Shown: positions 53,699-62,978 of the stretch, piece by piece | How the letters are laid out: every line of letters starts with the position of its first letter | Numbering within the stretch: position 1 is the first letter of the stretch | Assembly (NCBI GenBank): GCA_937927915.1 | Contig: CALGKB010000002.1 | Coordinates: 62,001 to 126,000, forward strand | Reading direction: 5' to 3' | Length of the DNA stretch: 64,000 nucleotides | Source of the DNA: an uncultured Pseudanabaenaceae cyanobacterium | Lineage (GTDB): Bacteria; Cyanobacteriota; Cyanobacteriia; Pseudanabaenales; Pseudanabaenaceae | Made by a program: the position numbers and the translations under genes | Notes under the pieces: model-generated | The model's database searches: none | Told to the model about the DNA's origin: nothing | Seen by the model: only the letters and a program-made list of their open reading frames with translations

Positions 53699-54397
53699 CT
53701 AGGCTTCCGAAGCAACAGGGCGACGATTGAACAGACTATTCCAACCCAACTGCGCCAGCGCCAATAGCCAGTTCCCCTCTAGCTCGCGGAACATATCCAT
53801 GTTGAGATGGAAGGCGTGGTTAGCTTCTGCCACAATCCGATCGCAGTCTGCTTCTGTGAGGGGCAAATTGTTCATCGCCAAACGGTATTGCTTCTTGAAC
53901 TCACCATGATTGTGAATTGCCTCAAACTCGTAGAAAGCAGTGCCCCGATCGCCCAAGCCCATCGCCTTTTTGGCAATTTTCTTCAGCACTTGCCCCCCTG
54001 ACAGGTCACCCATGTAGCGGGTATAGGCATGCCCCACTAGTAACACCGGGTCTTGCTGGGAAACTTCCCTTATCCGCTGTAAATACTTGGCACAGGCAGG
54101 GGAAGGGGCTACCTGGGAGCGCCAATCGGGACCGTAGTAGAACTCCAAATCCTTCTCCAGACTGGCTTTGCGCCACAACTGCGGGAAAAATAATTTCCCC
54201 ACCACAGGATGCTCGCGGTGCTTGGTCAGTTCCTCCTCCAGAGTGCTGTAGACAAAATAGAGATTGCTAGCCAACTTGCGATAGGATTGGGGATTGACCA
54301 CCCCCCCCAAAAAACAGCGAATAAATGTCGTATTTTCCGCCATGGTGTGCGCTTTCTGCGTCCCTACCCGCAGTTTGGTCGCTAATTCGTGACTCAC
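53699..54397 (-). CDS. ho1: Heme oxygenase HO1
   Basis: Ferredoxin-dependent heme oxygenase of 232 aa, which opens heme to biliverdin IX-alpha, the first step to phycobilins. It starts at GTG 54397 with GGGAGG 6-7 nt upstream. The proximal heme ligand His lies in 'RVGTQKAHTMAENTTFIR'. The distal helix has 'RYMGDLSGGQVLKKIAKKAM'. 'YFVYSTLEEEL' and 'EANHAFHLNMDMF' are also typical. It heads the minus-strand operon with prmC and the SDR gene. The 96 bp between it and the small membrane-protein gene is AT-rich and may carry the promoter. Confidence 0.96.
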   Translation of the reverse strand: MSHELATKLRVGTQKAHTMAENTTFIRCFLGGVVNPQSYRKLASNLYFVYSTLEEELTKHREHPVVGKLFFPQLWRKASLEKDLEFYYGPDWRSQVAPSPACAKYLQRIREVSQQDPVLLVGHAYTRYMGDLSGGQVLKKIAKKAMGLGDRGTAFYEFEAIHNHGEFKKQYRLAMNNLPLTEADCDRIVAEANHAFHLNMDMFRELEGNWLLALAQLGWNSLFNRRPVASEA

Positions 54398-54493
54398 GTT
54401 TTTCCCTCCCGATTATTAAACGAAGATTAAAAAAACAAACTTAAAACTGAATATACTATTGCCCCACCCTGGATTGGCAAAGGTTAACAATTG

Positions 54494-54739
54494 TTAAAGT
54501 CTGCCCCCTCCTTTGCGATGACGGAGAATGCCACTGCCGATGGCACCCAGCATGACTAGACCAATGGCAGGTTGGATAAGGGGTTGCCAGAGGGACTGCC
54601 AGAGGTGCCAGCCTAGATGCCAGTGGACTGCCTCCCCCCCTGCCGCCACCAGGAACCAGGCAAAAAAGAAGATGACAACGAAAAAGTTAGCAGTCAAGAG
54701 ACGGTTTAGCCACAGAGACAGGGAGTCTAAGTTCTTCAT
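54494..54739 (-). CDS. Small two-helix membrane protein after psbQ
   Basis: 81-aa protein from ATG 54739, which lies one base after the psbQ stop. The longer ORF of the track starts inside psbQ. It has two hydrophobic segments ('LLTANFFVVIFFFAWFLVAA' and 'PLIQPAIGLVMLGAIGSGIL') separated by a Trp/His-rich stretch ('WHLGWHLWQSLWQ'), and a basic end 'RHRKGGGRL'. I do not recognise the family. Coupling to psbQ hints at a thylakoid role, but no conserved motif proves it. Confidence 0.62.
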   Translation of the reverse strand: MKNLDSLSLWLNRLLTANFFVVIFFFAWFLVAAGGEAVHWHLGWHLWQSLWQPLIQPAIGLVMLGAIGSGILRHRKGGGRL

Positions 54740-54740
54740 C

Positions 54741-55124
54741 TCAGTCGACAGTTTGGCGGAGGTTGTCCAGGTCTGCCTGCAGGGACTGAAAGGCTGTTTC
54801 CGTGCGCTCACTATCCTGTTGCAGGGCGGCAAAGTCCAGGTTGATCAGGTCATCCAGGAAGCGGGAGGCAGCAGTTTTGAAAGTCGATCGTTGATTTTTA
54901 GGCAGTTCCCGTTCGATCGTTGCCAATTTTCTTCTTGTTTCCCCCATGGGACCCCGAATATAGGCACGGATTTCCTGCCAGTTATTTTCCTCCACATAGG
55001 TCTGCAGGCGTTGTATTTGGCTTGCCAGGGCTTCCAACTTGGGATTTGCCGCCAGGCTAGGGGTAGGCAACCACAGCCCTACTGCCCAGACCAGGGCAAT
55101 CAACAATAAAAATATTTTTTGCAT
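54741..55124 (-). CDS. psbQ: Photosystem II extrinsic protein PsbQ (CyanoQ)
   Basis: 127-aa lumenal protein of photosystem II. ATG 55124 with GAGGG upstream is preferred to GTG 55130. A signal peptide ('IFLLLIALVWAVGLWLPTPS-LAAN') is followed by a four-helix-bundle sequence including 'EENNWQEIRAYIRGPMGETR' and 'FLDDLINLDFAALQ', similar to the W..-..Y.-GP-G.-R pattern of CyanoQ proteins. Well-known CyanoQ proteins are lipoproteins with a lipobox Cys. Here the cleavage region is 'PSLAANPK' without Cys, so it should be a plain Sec or Tat substrate. Identity is supported mainly by the GP.G..R segment. Confidence 0.78.
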   Translation of the reverse strand: MQKIFLLLIALVWAVGLWLPTPSLAANPKLEALASQIQRLQTYVEENNWQEIRAYIRGPMGETRRKLATIERELPKNQRSTFKTAASRFLDDLINLDFAALQQDSERTETAFQSLQADLDNLRQTVD

Positions 55125-55193
55125 AACCACCCTCAGTAACTAACTAGGAGTAGTATAAAACCTGCGGTTACCCCCCGATCGGGCAGTTCTTAT

Positions 55194-56153
55194 CTAGGGA
55201 TCGAGCAGCAGACGACCGTCGTTAGTCTCCTTCAGGCGCACCTTCAAACTGCTGAACTCATCAAAGATGTTTTCAATGCGCTTAGCAGTGGGAGGGCTGG
55301 GGATTTGGGCAAGGCGCTCTGGTTCGGCTGGGATATATTCGGGGGGGACAAACAAACTGGCGTACTTTTGTAGACTTTTTGCCCGCTGTAGTAAAACATC
55401 GGTGGAGATACCGCGATTAAAACAGTTTTTGGTATCCAGGCAGTCTTTGTCTGGTTCCCCATATTCGGGCAGGTTTTTCCCGCCCCCTCTGCCGTGAATG
55501 GCAATCAGTTCCCCCCGCTGATTGAACACTGGTCCGCCACTCATGCCCCGTCGGGTGGGAGCGTTGTATTGGGTGTTGTAGTCACCGTCTTCCCACCCCT
55601 CCTTGAGAATAGCGCTCAAAATCCCAGAGGTCATGCGAAAGGTGCGTTCCGGAAATTTTGGTCCCGGATCGGGCCAGCCCGCCACAAACACAGGTTCTCT
55701 CTCCTGTTTGTTGAGGTTAATTTTGGCGACGGGGTAGTTTTGTTTTGCTTGGAATTGCACGATCGCTAGGTCTGAGCCTTCAACGCGGTTTTGTAAGTAC
55801 CTGCCAAAGGCATCGATGTTGGTGTTAGTTTTTTCATCGTCGACAAAGTGGACAATGCCATCTGGGGTACGCACACCGTAATCTGTTCCCCTGGCGCTGA
55901 CCACGTGGTAATTGGTTGCCACGTAGTAGGTGTTGCCCCGTCTGCCCACAATTACCCCTGACCCAGGGCGGAAAGCTTCCCGCAATGCCACGTTATCCCC
56001 TGACTTCAAATCCTGGGCAATGACAACGGTGGTTTTTAATGCCACCTCTAAAACCTGCTCCGGCGCTAAATTCTTTGCCGGCAGGGGTTGACTCACCATA
56101 ATTGCCCCTAGGAGGGACAGGAAAAAGTAAGCTAGCCAACGCAGCCTTTTCAT
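55194..56153 (-). CDS. Secreted trypsin-like serine protease
   Basis: S1-type protease of about 319 aa with an N-terminal signal anchor ('WLAYFFLSLLGAIMVSQPLP'). The catalytic triad is visible: His in 'VATNYHVVSARG', Asp in 'VEGSDLAIVQF' and Ser in 'TRRGMSGGPVFNQRGELIAI'. There is no PDZ domain, unlike Deg/HtrA proteins. The C-terminal 120 residues are specific to a cyanobacterial group ('CLDTKNCFNRGISTDVLL'). ATG 56153 is used. ATG 56177 eight codons upstream is an alternative. Action in the periplasm or lumen is expected. A role next to psbQ is only positional. Confidence 0.86.
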   Translation of the reverse strand: MKRLRWLAYFFLSLLGAIMVSQPLPAKNLAPEQVLEVALKTTVVIAQDLKSGDNVALREAFRPGSGVIVGRRGNTYYVATNYHVVSARGTDYGVRTPDGIVHFVDDEKTNTNIDAFGRYLQNRVEGSDLAIVQFQAKQNYPVAKINLNKQEREPVFVAGWPDPGPKFPERTFRMTSGILSAILKEGWEDGDYNTQYNAPTRRGMSGGPVFNQRGELIAIHGRGGGKNLPEYGEPDKDCLDTKNCFNRGISTDVLLQRAKSLQKYASLFVPPEYIPAEPERLAQIPSPPTAKRIENIFDEFSSLKVRLKETNDGRLLLDP

Positions 56154-56212
56154 AGTTGCAATTCCCACCCTGGTCATTCTATGATAGGTTATTTTCCTAG
56201 CTAGGGTGTGAT

Positions 56213-56665
56213 CTAAATCCTGCCCTCGGGCAAGGAGAGATGTTTTTCCATGCGCTGGTGGAGAATACCCACCTCGTAAAACAACGCCCCGATCGGTTGG
56301 TAGCCATTCCTACGATAGAACTCAAGGCTATGATGGCGGGCGTGGAGAAAAAAAGCGGTCCTACCCCTGTCCTTAAATAAGCCCTCGATCGTTTGCAGTA
56401 ACTGGCTGCCAATGCCCCGTCGTTGCCATTCTCTCTCGACTACCATCTGGCGAATTTTAATCCATCCCTCTTTTTCCACCCCCAAGACACAACCAATGAC
56501 CCGATCGTTGACCTTTGCCACCACATGACAGGCACACTGGTCTTCTGCTTCTTCCTCTGGCGTGAAAGATAACCCCAAAGGCTGCCGCAGATAGAGATGA
56601 CGTAATGCCAATGCCTGGTAATAGTCAGGGCTGCCGTAGGGCACAGCGATAATTGCTACCGCCAT
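56213..56665 (-). CDS. GNAT-family N-acetyltransferase
   Basis: 150-aa acyl-CoA-dependent acetyltransferase. The acetyl-CoA loop is seen as 'QMVVEREWQRRGIGSQLLQT' (motif A: V.-.-R-G-I-G-..-L), followed by 'FFLHARHHSLEFYRRNGYQP' (motif B with the conserved Tyr). The N-terminal part 'RHLYLRQPLGLSFTPEEEAE' resembles the ElaA-type group. The acceptor is unknown. The start codon overlaps the stop of the TPS exoprotein gene by one base, so the two are cotranscribed. Confidence 0.85.
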   Translation of the reverse strand: MAVAIIAVPYGSPDYYQALALRHLYLRQPLGLSFTPEEEAEDQCACHVVAKVNDRVIGCVLGVEKEGWIKIRQMVVEREWQRRGIGSQLLQTIEGLFKDRGRTAFFLHARHHSLEFYRRNGYQPIGALFYEVGILHQRMEKHLSLPEGRI

Positions 56666-57984
56666 TACTGGGAGAGACGGGGGGAAGGTTGCAATAGCCG
56701 GGGCAGGGGGGGAGCAGGGGCAAATATATCGATCGTTTCTGAGGGGGAAGCCTCCACCAGCACCCGCCCACCGACAGCAAAGACACTATCTGCCCAAATA
56801 TCCCGCCGCGAGAGGAAGAGGAGATTGCCCCCCACCTTGATCACACTCTGGGGATGGTTAACCGCCAGAAAGTCAATTCTGCCATCTCCCCGTAACACCA
56901 GGTTGCCATTAGTCGCCAGGTTGGAGGCAAAGGCAAGACTGTCGCGAAAAGTAATCGTACTACCAGCATTGAAGACCACATTGTTGCCCGCACTGATCTG
57001 GGGCACCAGCAACACAATGTCACTGGGGGCATCCACCTGGATATTAGCTGCTGTCACTCCCTTGAGGGCGACATCCCCATTTAGCAGGGTAAAAGCACCC
57101 GTAGTGTCCACTCTGCCATCCGCCAATACCTTGTCCACTAGCCCCTGATTTTCCACTAGGAGTGTGACCTTGCCATCCGGACGCACCACGATCGTTTTTG
57201 CCTCTGGGGGCAATTCAGGAAAGGCAGGGCGCAGGACATCAATAGCTTCCGGCACTCCTTCCTTCACAGGCTCAATCACATCCTTGATGACAGTGAGACC
57301 AAAGTTAGTTTCCGTCGCCCGCACTTCCACCCGACTGCCACCCGTCGTGGCCATGACCGCCACATTGCCATTGGGAGCCATGAGGTTACCGTCGCTAAAG
57401 ACCGCCCCTCCTACTAACGCCAGATTCCGCCCTGGGGCTACCCCCAGTTCCCCCTGGTTGAGAATAGGCGCTGCCCGATCGTAGGCAAATTCCAAATTGC
57501 TGACCTCTGTACTGGGGAAAACCGTAGTTTTGGGAGTGACCACTTGGCGGTCAGCAAAACCGATCCCCGTCGCCGTTGTCCCTAGGACTGACCCTCCCAC
57601 TTCCAGCTTGGCATCCTCCTGAAACACCAGCCCCTGGGCATTGACCAAATAGAGGTTAGCGTTGGGAAAACCCTTCTTAGTATTGAGAACATTTTGCACA
57701 TAGCTGGGGGCTTGCCCTGTTACCCGAATAAAGATATTGTTAATACGCACCCCTGGAATACCGTTGGGGACAAACTCTACCCCCTCTGCCCCCACATTGA
57801 AGGTAGTAAAGCTGTGGAATAAATTGCTGCCACTGACGGTGCCACCACTGACCTTGTTCTGCTGCACGATCGTGTTAGTCGTCCCATCAGGGATGACCTG
57901 GGCAGCCAGAGGTAAAGCCAAGGCAGATAGTATCCCGATCGCTACTACCTTAGGGGCAAACATAAGACTAATGCCAGATTTCAT
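56665..57984 (-). CDS. Short secreted TPS-domain (filamentous hemagglutinin N-terminal) protein
   Basis: About 439 aa from ATG 57984. A signal peptide ('[20 protein letters not shown]') leads into a haemagglutination-activity (TPS) domain: '[20 protein letters not shown]', '[20 protein letters not shown]', '[20 protein letters not shown]' and '[20 protein letters not shown]'. The N-P-N-G/N-x-x-G pattern typical of two-partner secretion exoproteins is here '[12 protein letters not shown]'. The rest is short beta-helical repeats. Unlike most cyanobacterial members with TPS domains (often over 800 aa) it stops early and has no adhesive C-terminus. No TpsB/Omp85 transporter gene is in the window. 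The ORF's first 77 residues are out of family and not used. Confidence 0.82.
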   Translation of the reverse strand: MKSGISLMFAPKVVAIGILSALALPLAAQVIPDGTTNTIVQQNKVSGGTVSGSNLFHSFTTFNVGAEGVEFVPNGIPGVRINNIFIRVTGQAPSYVQNVLNTKKGFPNANLYLVNAQGLVFQEDAKLEVGGSVLGTTATGIGFADRQVVTPKTTVFPSTEVSNLEFAYDRAAPILNQGELGVAPGRNLALVGGAVFSDGNLMAPNGNVAVMATTGGSRVEVRATETNFGLTVIKDVIEPVKEGVPEAIDVLRPAFPELPPEAKTIVVRPDGKVTLLVENQGLVDKVLADGRVDTTGAFTLLNGDVALKGVTAANIQVDAPSDIVLLVPQISAGNNVVFNAGSTITFRDSLAFASNLATNGNLVLRGDGRIDFLAVNHPQSVIKVGGNLLFLSRRDIWADSVFAVGGRVLVEASPSETIDIFAPAPPLPRLLQPSPRLSQ

Positions 57985-58093
57985 CACCTTTATTCTAGCG
58001 ACGGGCCAGGGGGCAACCGAGGGGCAGAGGAGTAGAATAGGCTGCACAAAAGCGCACATTCTAGCTACAATTGCCCCAGGTAGAGGAAGGCAT

Positions 58094-59032
58094 ATGGAGC
58101 TAAACAACAAGCGTATCCTTGTGACGGGGGGAGCAGGATTTCTGGGACGGCAGGTGGTGGCAGAACTGGTAAAAGCAGGGGCTAATCCCGATTGCATCAC
58201 CATTCCCCGCTCCAAAACCCATGACCTTAGGGTGTGGGAAAACTGTCAGCGATCGGTAGAGAAGCAGGACATAGTTATCCACCTGGCTGCCCATGTGGGA
58301 GGTATTGGCTTAAACCAGGCAAAACCCGCCGAACTCTTCTACGACAACCTTATTATGGGGGCACAACTCATCCATGCCGCCTATCTAGCAGGGGTAGAAA
58401 AATTTGTCTGTGTGGGGACAATCTGCGCCTATCCCAAATTTACGCCCGTACCCTTTCGGGAAGACGACCTCTGGAACGGCTATCCAGAAGAAACCAACGC
58501 CCCCTACGGCATTGCCAAAAAAGCCCTGCTGGTGCAGCTGCAGTCCTATCGCGCCCAGTACGGCTGGAACGGCATCTATCTCCTGCCCGTCAACCTCTAC
58601 GGACCGGGGGACAATTTTGACCCCCACAGCTCCCACGTCATCCCCGCCCTCATCCACAAAATCCATGTTGCCCAAACCCAAGGGTATAACAGCATTGAAG
58701 TCTGGGGGGATGGCAGCCCCACCCGCGAATTCCTCTATGTCACCGATGCCGCCAGGGGCATTGTTATGGCAACCCAGCACTACAACGACCCCGACCCCGT
58801 CAACCTGGGCACTAACAGCGAAATCACCATCAAAGACCTGGTACATCTGATCGCCGAACTGATGCACTTCCAGGGGGAAATTGTCTGGCGCACCGACAAG
58901 CCCAACGGACAACCCCGCCGTTGCCTAGACACCACCCGCGCCCGCACCAGATTTGGTTTTACTGCCCAAGTCCCCCTGCGGGAAGGGCTAAAGACAACGA
59001 TCGAGTGGTACAGAAGCAACGCCCCCCAGTGA
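58094..59032 (+). CDS. fcl: NAD-dependent epimerase, GDP-L-fucose synthase-like
   Basis: 312-aa extended SDR starting at ATG 58094 behind 'gaggaagg'. The track ORF runs 119 codons too far upstream, antisense to the TPS gene. It has the NAD(P) motif '[20 protein letters not shown]', '[20 protein letters not shown]', catalytic Ser/Thr region '[20 protein letters not shown]' and Y-x3-K in '[20 protein letters not shown]'. The 'HVGGI' and 'C.YPK....P..E..L..G..E..N..YG.AK' pattern is that of GDP-L-fucose synthase (GMER). The partner GDP-mannose dehydratase is not in the window. Hence fcl is likely but might be another hexose epimerase. Confidence 0.85.
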   Translation: MELNNKRILVTGGAGFLGRQVVAELVKAGANPDCITIPRSKTHDLRVWENCQRSVEKQDIVIHLAAHVGGIGLNQAKPAELFYDNLIMGAQLIHAAYLAGVEKFVCVGTICAYPKFTPVPFREDDLWNGYPEETNAPYGIAKKALLVQLQSYRAQYGWNGIYLLPVNLYGPGDNFDPHSSHVIPALIHKIHVAQTQGYNSIEVWGDGSPTREFLYVTDAARGIVMATQHYNDPDPVNLGTNSEITIKDLVHLIAELMHFQGEIVWRTDKPNGQPRRCLDTTRARTRFGFTAQVPLREGLKTTIEWYRSNAPQ

Positions 59033-59088
59033 TTGCAGATTTTGGCAGAATAATTTATGATGATTCACTGCACATTTTAGCTACAGCT

Positions 59089-59403
59089 ATGCCCAAGCCC
59101 AACATACATCCCACCTGGTACCCCGAAGCTAAGGTTTACTGCGAAGGTGAACTAGTAGCTACTGTTGGCTCCACCAAACCCGAACTCCATGTCGACGTGT
59201 GGGCAGGTAATCACCCCTTCTTTACTGGTACCCAAAAAATCATTGACACAGAAGGGCGCGTCGATCGCTTTATGCGCAAGTACGGCATGGGGGGCGAAGG
59301 GGAAAAATTACAGCGCCGCGGTGTGCGCACGAAGAAGACCGAAGAGGCAAAAGAGACTCCCAAGTCCAAAGCCACTGCCAAAAACACCAAGAAGCGCAAG
59401 TAA
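59089..59403 (+). CDS. rpmE: 50S ribosomal protein L31
   Basis: L31, 104 aa from ATG 59089. It has 'MPKPNIHPTWYPEAKVYCEG', 'ELHVDVWAGNHPFFTGTQKI' and 'DTEGRVDRFMRKYGM', the standard core. The zinc Cys quartet of the C+ form is absent (only one Cys), so it is the zinc-independent form. A lysine/threonine-rich tail of about 25 residues follows, as in other cyanobacteria. The ORF track starts earlier inside fcl and is rejected. It precedes prfA by 3 bp, a conserved cyanobacterial order. Confidence 0.95.
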   Translation: MPKPNIHPTWYPEAKVYCEGELVATVGSTKPELHVDVWAGNHPFFTGTQKIIDTEGRVDRFMRKYGMGGEGEKLQRRGVRTKKTEEAKETPKSKATAKNTKKRK

Positions 59404-59406
59404 CCT

Positions 59407-60911
<1,505 letters not shown>

Positions 60912-60915
60912 TGCT

Positions 60916-61845
60916 ATGGAAGTTACCTTCAGGATTCGCCGCCAAAGCGATCGTGCTGCTCCTCCCTACTGCCAGACTTACCAGGTTGACCTCGACCCTC
61001 GCCTCACTGTCCTCGATGGGCTGCACTATCTACAGTGGTATGTGGATGGCACCTTAGCTTTTCGGCGTAACTGCCGCAATGTCATCTGTGGTTCCTGTGG
61101 AATGCGCATCAATCACAAGGCGGGTTTAGCGTGTCAAGTTTCCCTGGAGAAGGTAGCGCGGCAGGGAGTGGTGGAGATCGCCCCCCTGGGTAACTTCCCC
61201 GTCATTAAGGATTTGATTGTCGACCTCACCCCCTTCTGGCAGGACCTACGCCGTGTCGATCCCTGTCTTGCCCCCCTAGCTCAGCCATCTCTGCAAACCC
61301 CCGCCCAACGTGCCCAGGTGGCGACCGCTGCTAACTGTATCCTCTGCGGTGCCTGTTATTCTGCCTGTAATGTCAAAGAAGTAAATTCCCACTTCGTCGG
61401 TCCCCACGCCCTTGCCCGCGCCCAAAGAGTCCTGCAGGACAATAGAGATAGCAAGACTACCGCTCGTTTACAGCAATATCATCACCAGGATTTTGTCTGG
61501 GGCTGTACCCGCTGCTGGCAGTGTAACGAAGTCTGTCCTGTGGGGGTGCAACCCCTCGATCGCATTACAGAAATTAAACAAACTTTACTGCAGGATAGAA
61601 ATACCAAAGTCACTACTGCGGTCAGACACCGGCGGCTGCTGCTGGCACTGGTGAAACGATCGGGATGGTTAGATGAAGCGCGGTTTGCCCTGGCGTTAGT
61701 CAACTGGTGGAGTGTCTTGCCCCTGGGCCTGCGCCTCCTGGCGGTTGGTAAATTCCCCTTCCCCTGGCACTTTCAGCCCTCCCGTGGTCGTACTCAAGTC
61801 GAGGAATTAGTAGAACTACTTAGCCGTAGACAGCAAACTCCTTAA
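60916..61845 (+). CDS. sdhB: Succinate dehydrogenase/fumarate reductase iron-sulfur subunit
   Basis: SdhB/FrdB-type protein, 309 aa. The plant-type 2Fe-2S site is 'CRNVICGSCGMRINHKAGLAC'. The 4Fe-4S and 3Fe-4S sites are 'CILCGACYSACNVKEV' and 'CTRCWQCNEVCPVGVQPLDR'. The first cluster site has RNCRN instead of the more usual R.-CR-EGICGSC. This is seen in cyanobacterial members. C-terminal 80 residues extend beyond E. coli SdhB. It is directly behind glnB, so its transcription would follow NtcA. No sdhA or sdhC is in the window. Confidence 0.9.
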   Translation: MEVTFRIRRQSDRAAPPYCQTYQVDLDPRLTVLDGLHYLQWYVDGTLAFRRNCRNVICGSCGMRINHKAGLACQVSLEKVARQGVVEIAPLGNFPVIKDLIVDLTPFWQDLRRVDPCLAPLAQPSLQTPAQRAQVATAANCILCGACYSACNVKEVNSHFVGPHALARAQRVLQDNRDSKTTARLQQYHHQDFVWGCTRCWQCNEVCPVGVQPLDRITEIKQTLLQDRNTKVTTAVRHRRLLLALVKRSGWLDEARFALALVNWWSVLPLGLRLLAVGKFPFPWHFQPSRGRTQVEELVELLSRRQQTP

Positions 61846-61852
61846 ATTTTCT

Positions 61853-61866
61853 GTAACAATTGTTAC
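61853..61866 (+). promoter_or_regulatory. NtcA-binding box upstream of the 52-residue gene
   Basis: 'GTAACAATTGTTAC' is a full palindrome that fits GTA-N8-TAC exactly. It starts 8 bp after the sdhB stop and 72 bp before the ATG of the small gene. 22 bp downstream lies 'AATTGT', a poor -10, and 'TCTATGT' about 5 bp later. Confidence 0.8.
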
Positions 61867-61924
61867 CACAGCCTAGGAGATTTGGCAAAATTGTCTATGT
61901 CGATACCTAGTAGGAGATAACGCT

Positions 61925-62083
61925 ATGCTTTCGGCAGAAAAGAGGAACAGTGTAAAGATTGCTCACCAAGCTAATTTGGCAGATTCCCTGCGTCGTCGGA
62001 TGGAAGCCGCCCGTGCCCAAAACAACACTGAGCTGCTGGGTCTGTTGGAAAAAGAAATGCGCGAACTGGGATTAAATCTCTAG
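61925..62083 (+). CDS. 52-residue charged small protein under a likely NtcA promoter
   Basis: Not in the ORF track. 'MLSAEKRNSVKIAHQANLAD' continues with 'SLRRRMEAARAQNNTELLGL' and ends in LEKEMRELGLNL. It is highly charged, without Cys or membrane helix, and predicted to be one or two amphipathic helices. A good Shine-Dalgarno sequence ('taggagata') stands 9 nt before the ATG. I have the impression of similar short proteins across cyanobacteria. The size, the NtcA box and the nearness to glnB recall PII-interacting or NtcA-regulated small regulators such as PirA, but I cannot confirm that from sequence. Confidence 0.75.
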   Translation: MLSAEKRNSVKIAHQANLADSLRRRMEAARAQNNTELLGLLEKEMRELGLNL

Positions 62084-62090
62084 GAGTGGT

Positions 62091-62106
62091 GGGGGGCTAG
62101 CCCCCC
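62091..62106 (+). terminator. GC-rich inverted repeat, possible terminator
   Basis: 'GGGGGGCTAGCCCCCC' is a perfect 6-bp stem with a CTAG loop, 7 bp after the stop of the 52-residue gene. It is followed by 'aaaaagg', not by T residues, so it is not a standard intrinsic terminator. It may still stabilise or end the short transcript. Confidence 0.5.
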
Positions 62107-62195
62107 AAAAAGGTTAAAAAATGTTGAGAATTTGGCTACCTTTACGGGTTTCATTTACATAATGAAATAATAAGCAGTAGTTTGGAAAAGAACCT

Positions 62196-62978
62196 GTGGT
62201 GCCCTTGACGAGTAAGACCGACACTTACAAAGAGAAAATCCTGGTCGTTGATGACGAGGCAAGTATCCGTCGTATCTTGGAAACTCGTCTATCCATGATT
62301 GGCTATCAAGTGGTGACAGCGGAGGACGGGGAGAGGGCATTAGAGGTATTTCATGCGGAAGACCCGGACTTGGTGGTTTTGGATGTAATGATGCCCAAGT
62401 TGGATGGCTACGGGGTCTGTCAGGAGTTACGCAAGGAATCGGATGTGCCGATCATCATGCTCACTGCCCTCAGTGATGTGGCAGATAAGATTACAGGGCT
62501 GGAGTTAGGGGCGGACGACTACATTGTCAAGCCTTTTTCCCCCAAGGAATTGGAGGCAAGAATCCGATCGGTGCTACGGCGGTTTGAGCGCAACGGCAGT
62601 TCGGGCATTCCCAGTTCGGGGGTGATTCAGGTGGGCAATATCCGCATTGATACCAACAAGCGCCAGGTGTACAAGGGGGATGAACGGGTGCGCCTGACGG
62701 GGATGGAGTTTAGTTTATTGGAGTTGCTGGTGAGCCGATCGGGGGAACCTTCTTCCAGGGCAGAGATTTTGCAGGAGGTGTGGGGTTACACCCCCGAACG
62801 CCATGTGGATACGCGGGTGGTGGATGTCCATATTTCCCGTCTGCGGGCAAAGTTGGAGGAAGACCCTAGCAATCCAGAGTTAATTCTCACGGCGCGGGGG
62901 ACGGGCTATATGTTCCAGCGCATTGTTGACCCCCATGACAAAGAAGAGGAAAAGCATCCCAAAGAGGGGAAACACTAG
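62196..62978 (+). CDS. rpaB: OmpR-type response regulator RpaB
   Basis: RpaB (Ycf27), 260 aa, the essential high-light and redox response regulator that binds HLR1 sites at photosystem and hli genes. The receiver has 'ILVVDDEASIRRILETRLSM', phospho-Asp in 'LVVLDVMMPKLDGYGV', 'IIMLTALSD' and 'YIVKPFSPKE'. The winged-helix DNA-binding part has 'RLTGMEFSLLELLVSRSGEP', 'EVWGYTPERHVDTRVVDVHI' and 'ILTARGTGYMFQRI'. The sequence is close to known RpaB over its length. The start is GTG 62196. No Shine-Dalgarno sequence is seen. The upstream 'TTTACATA' matches one HLR1 half-site, but a second one at the right spacing is missing. The stop overlaps the convergent GH3 gene. Confidence 0.94.
   Translation: MVPLTSKTDTYKEKILVVDDEASIRRILETRLSMIGYQVVTAEDGERALEVFHAEDPDLVVLDVMMPKLDGYGVCQELRKESDVPIIMLTALSDVADKITGLELGADDYIVKPFSPKELEARIRSVLRRFERNGSSGIPSSGVIQVGNIRIDTNKRQVYKGDERVRLTGMEFSLLELLVSRSGEPSSRAEILQEVWGYTPERHVDTRVVDVHISRLRAKLEEDPSNPELILTARGTGYMFQRIVDPHDKEEEKHPKEGKH

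Noticed and set aside
62140-62162. HLR1 (RpaB) site upstream of rpaB
   Set aside because: 'TTTAC' appears twice, but 13 bp apart instead of the 10-bp period of HLR1, and only 'TTTACATA' fits the half-site.
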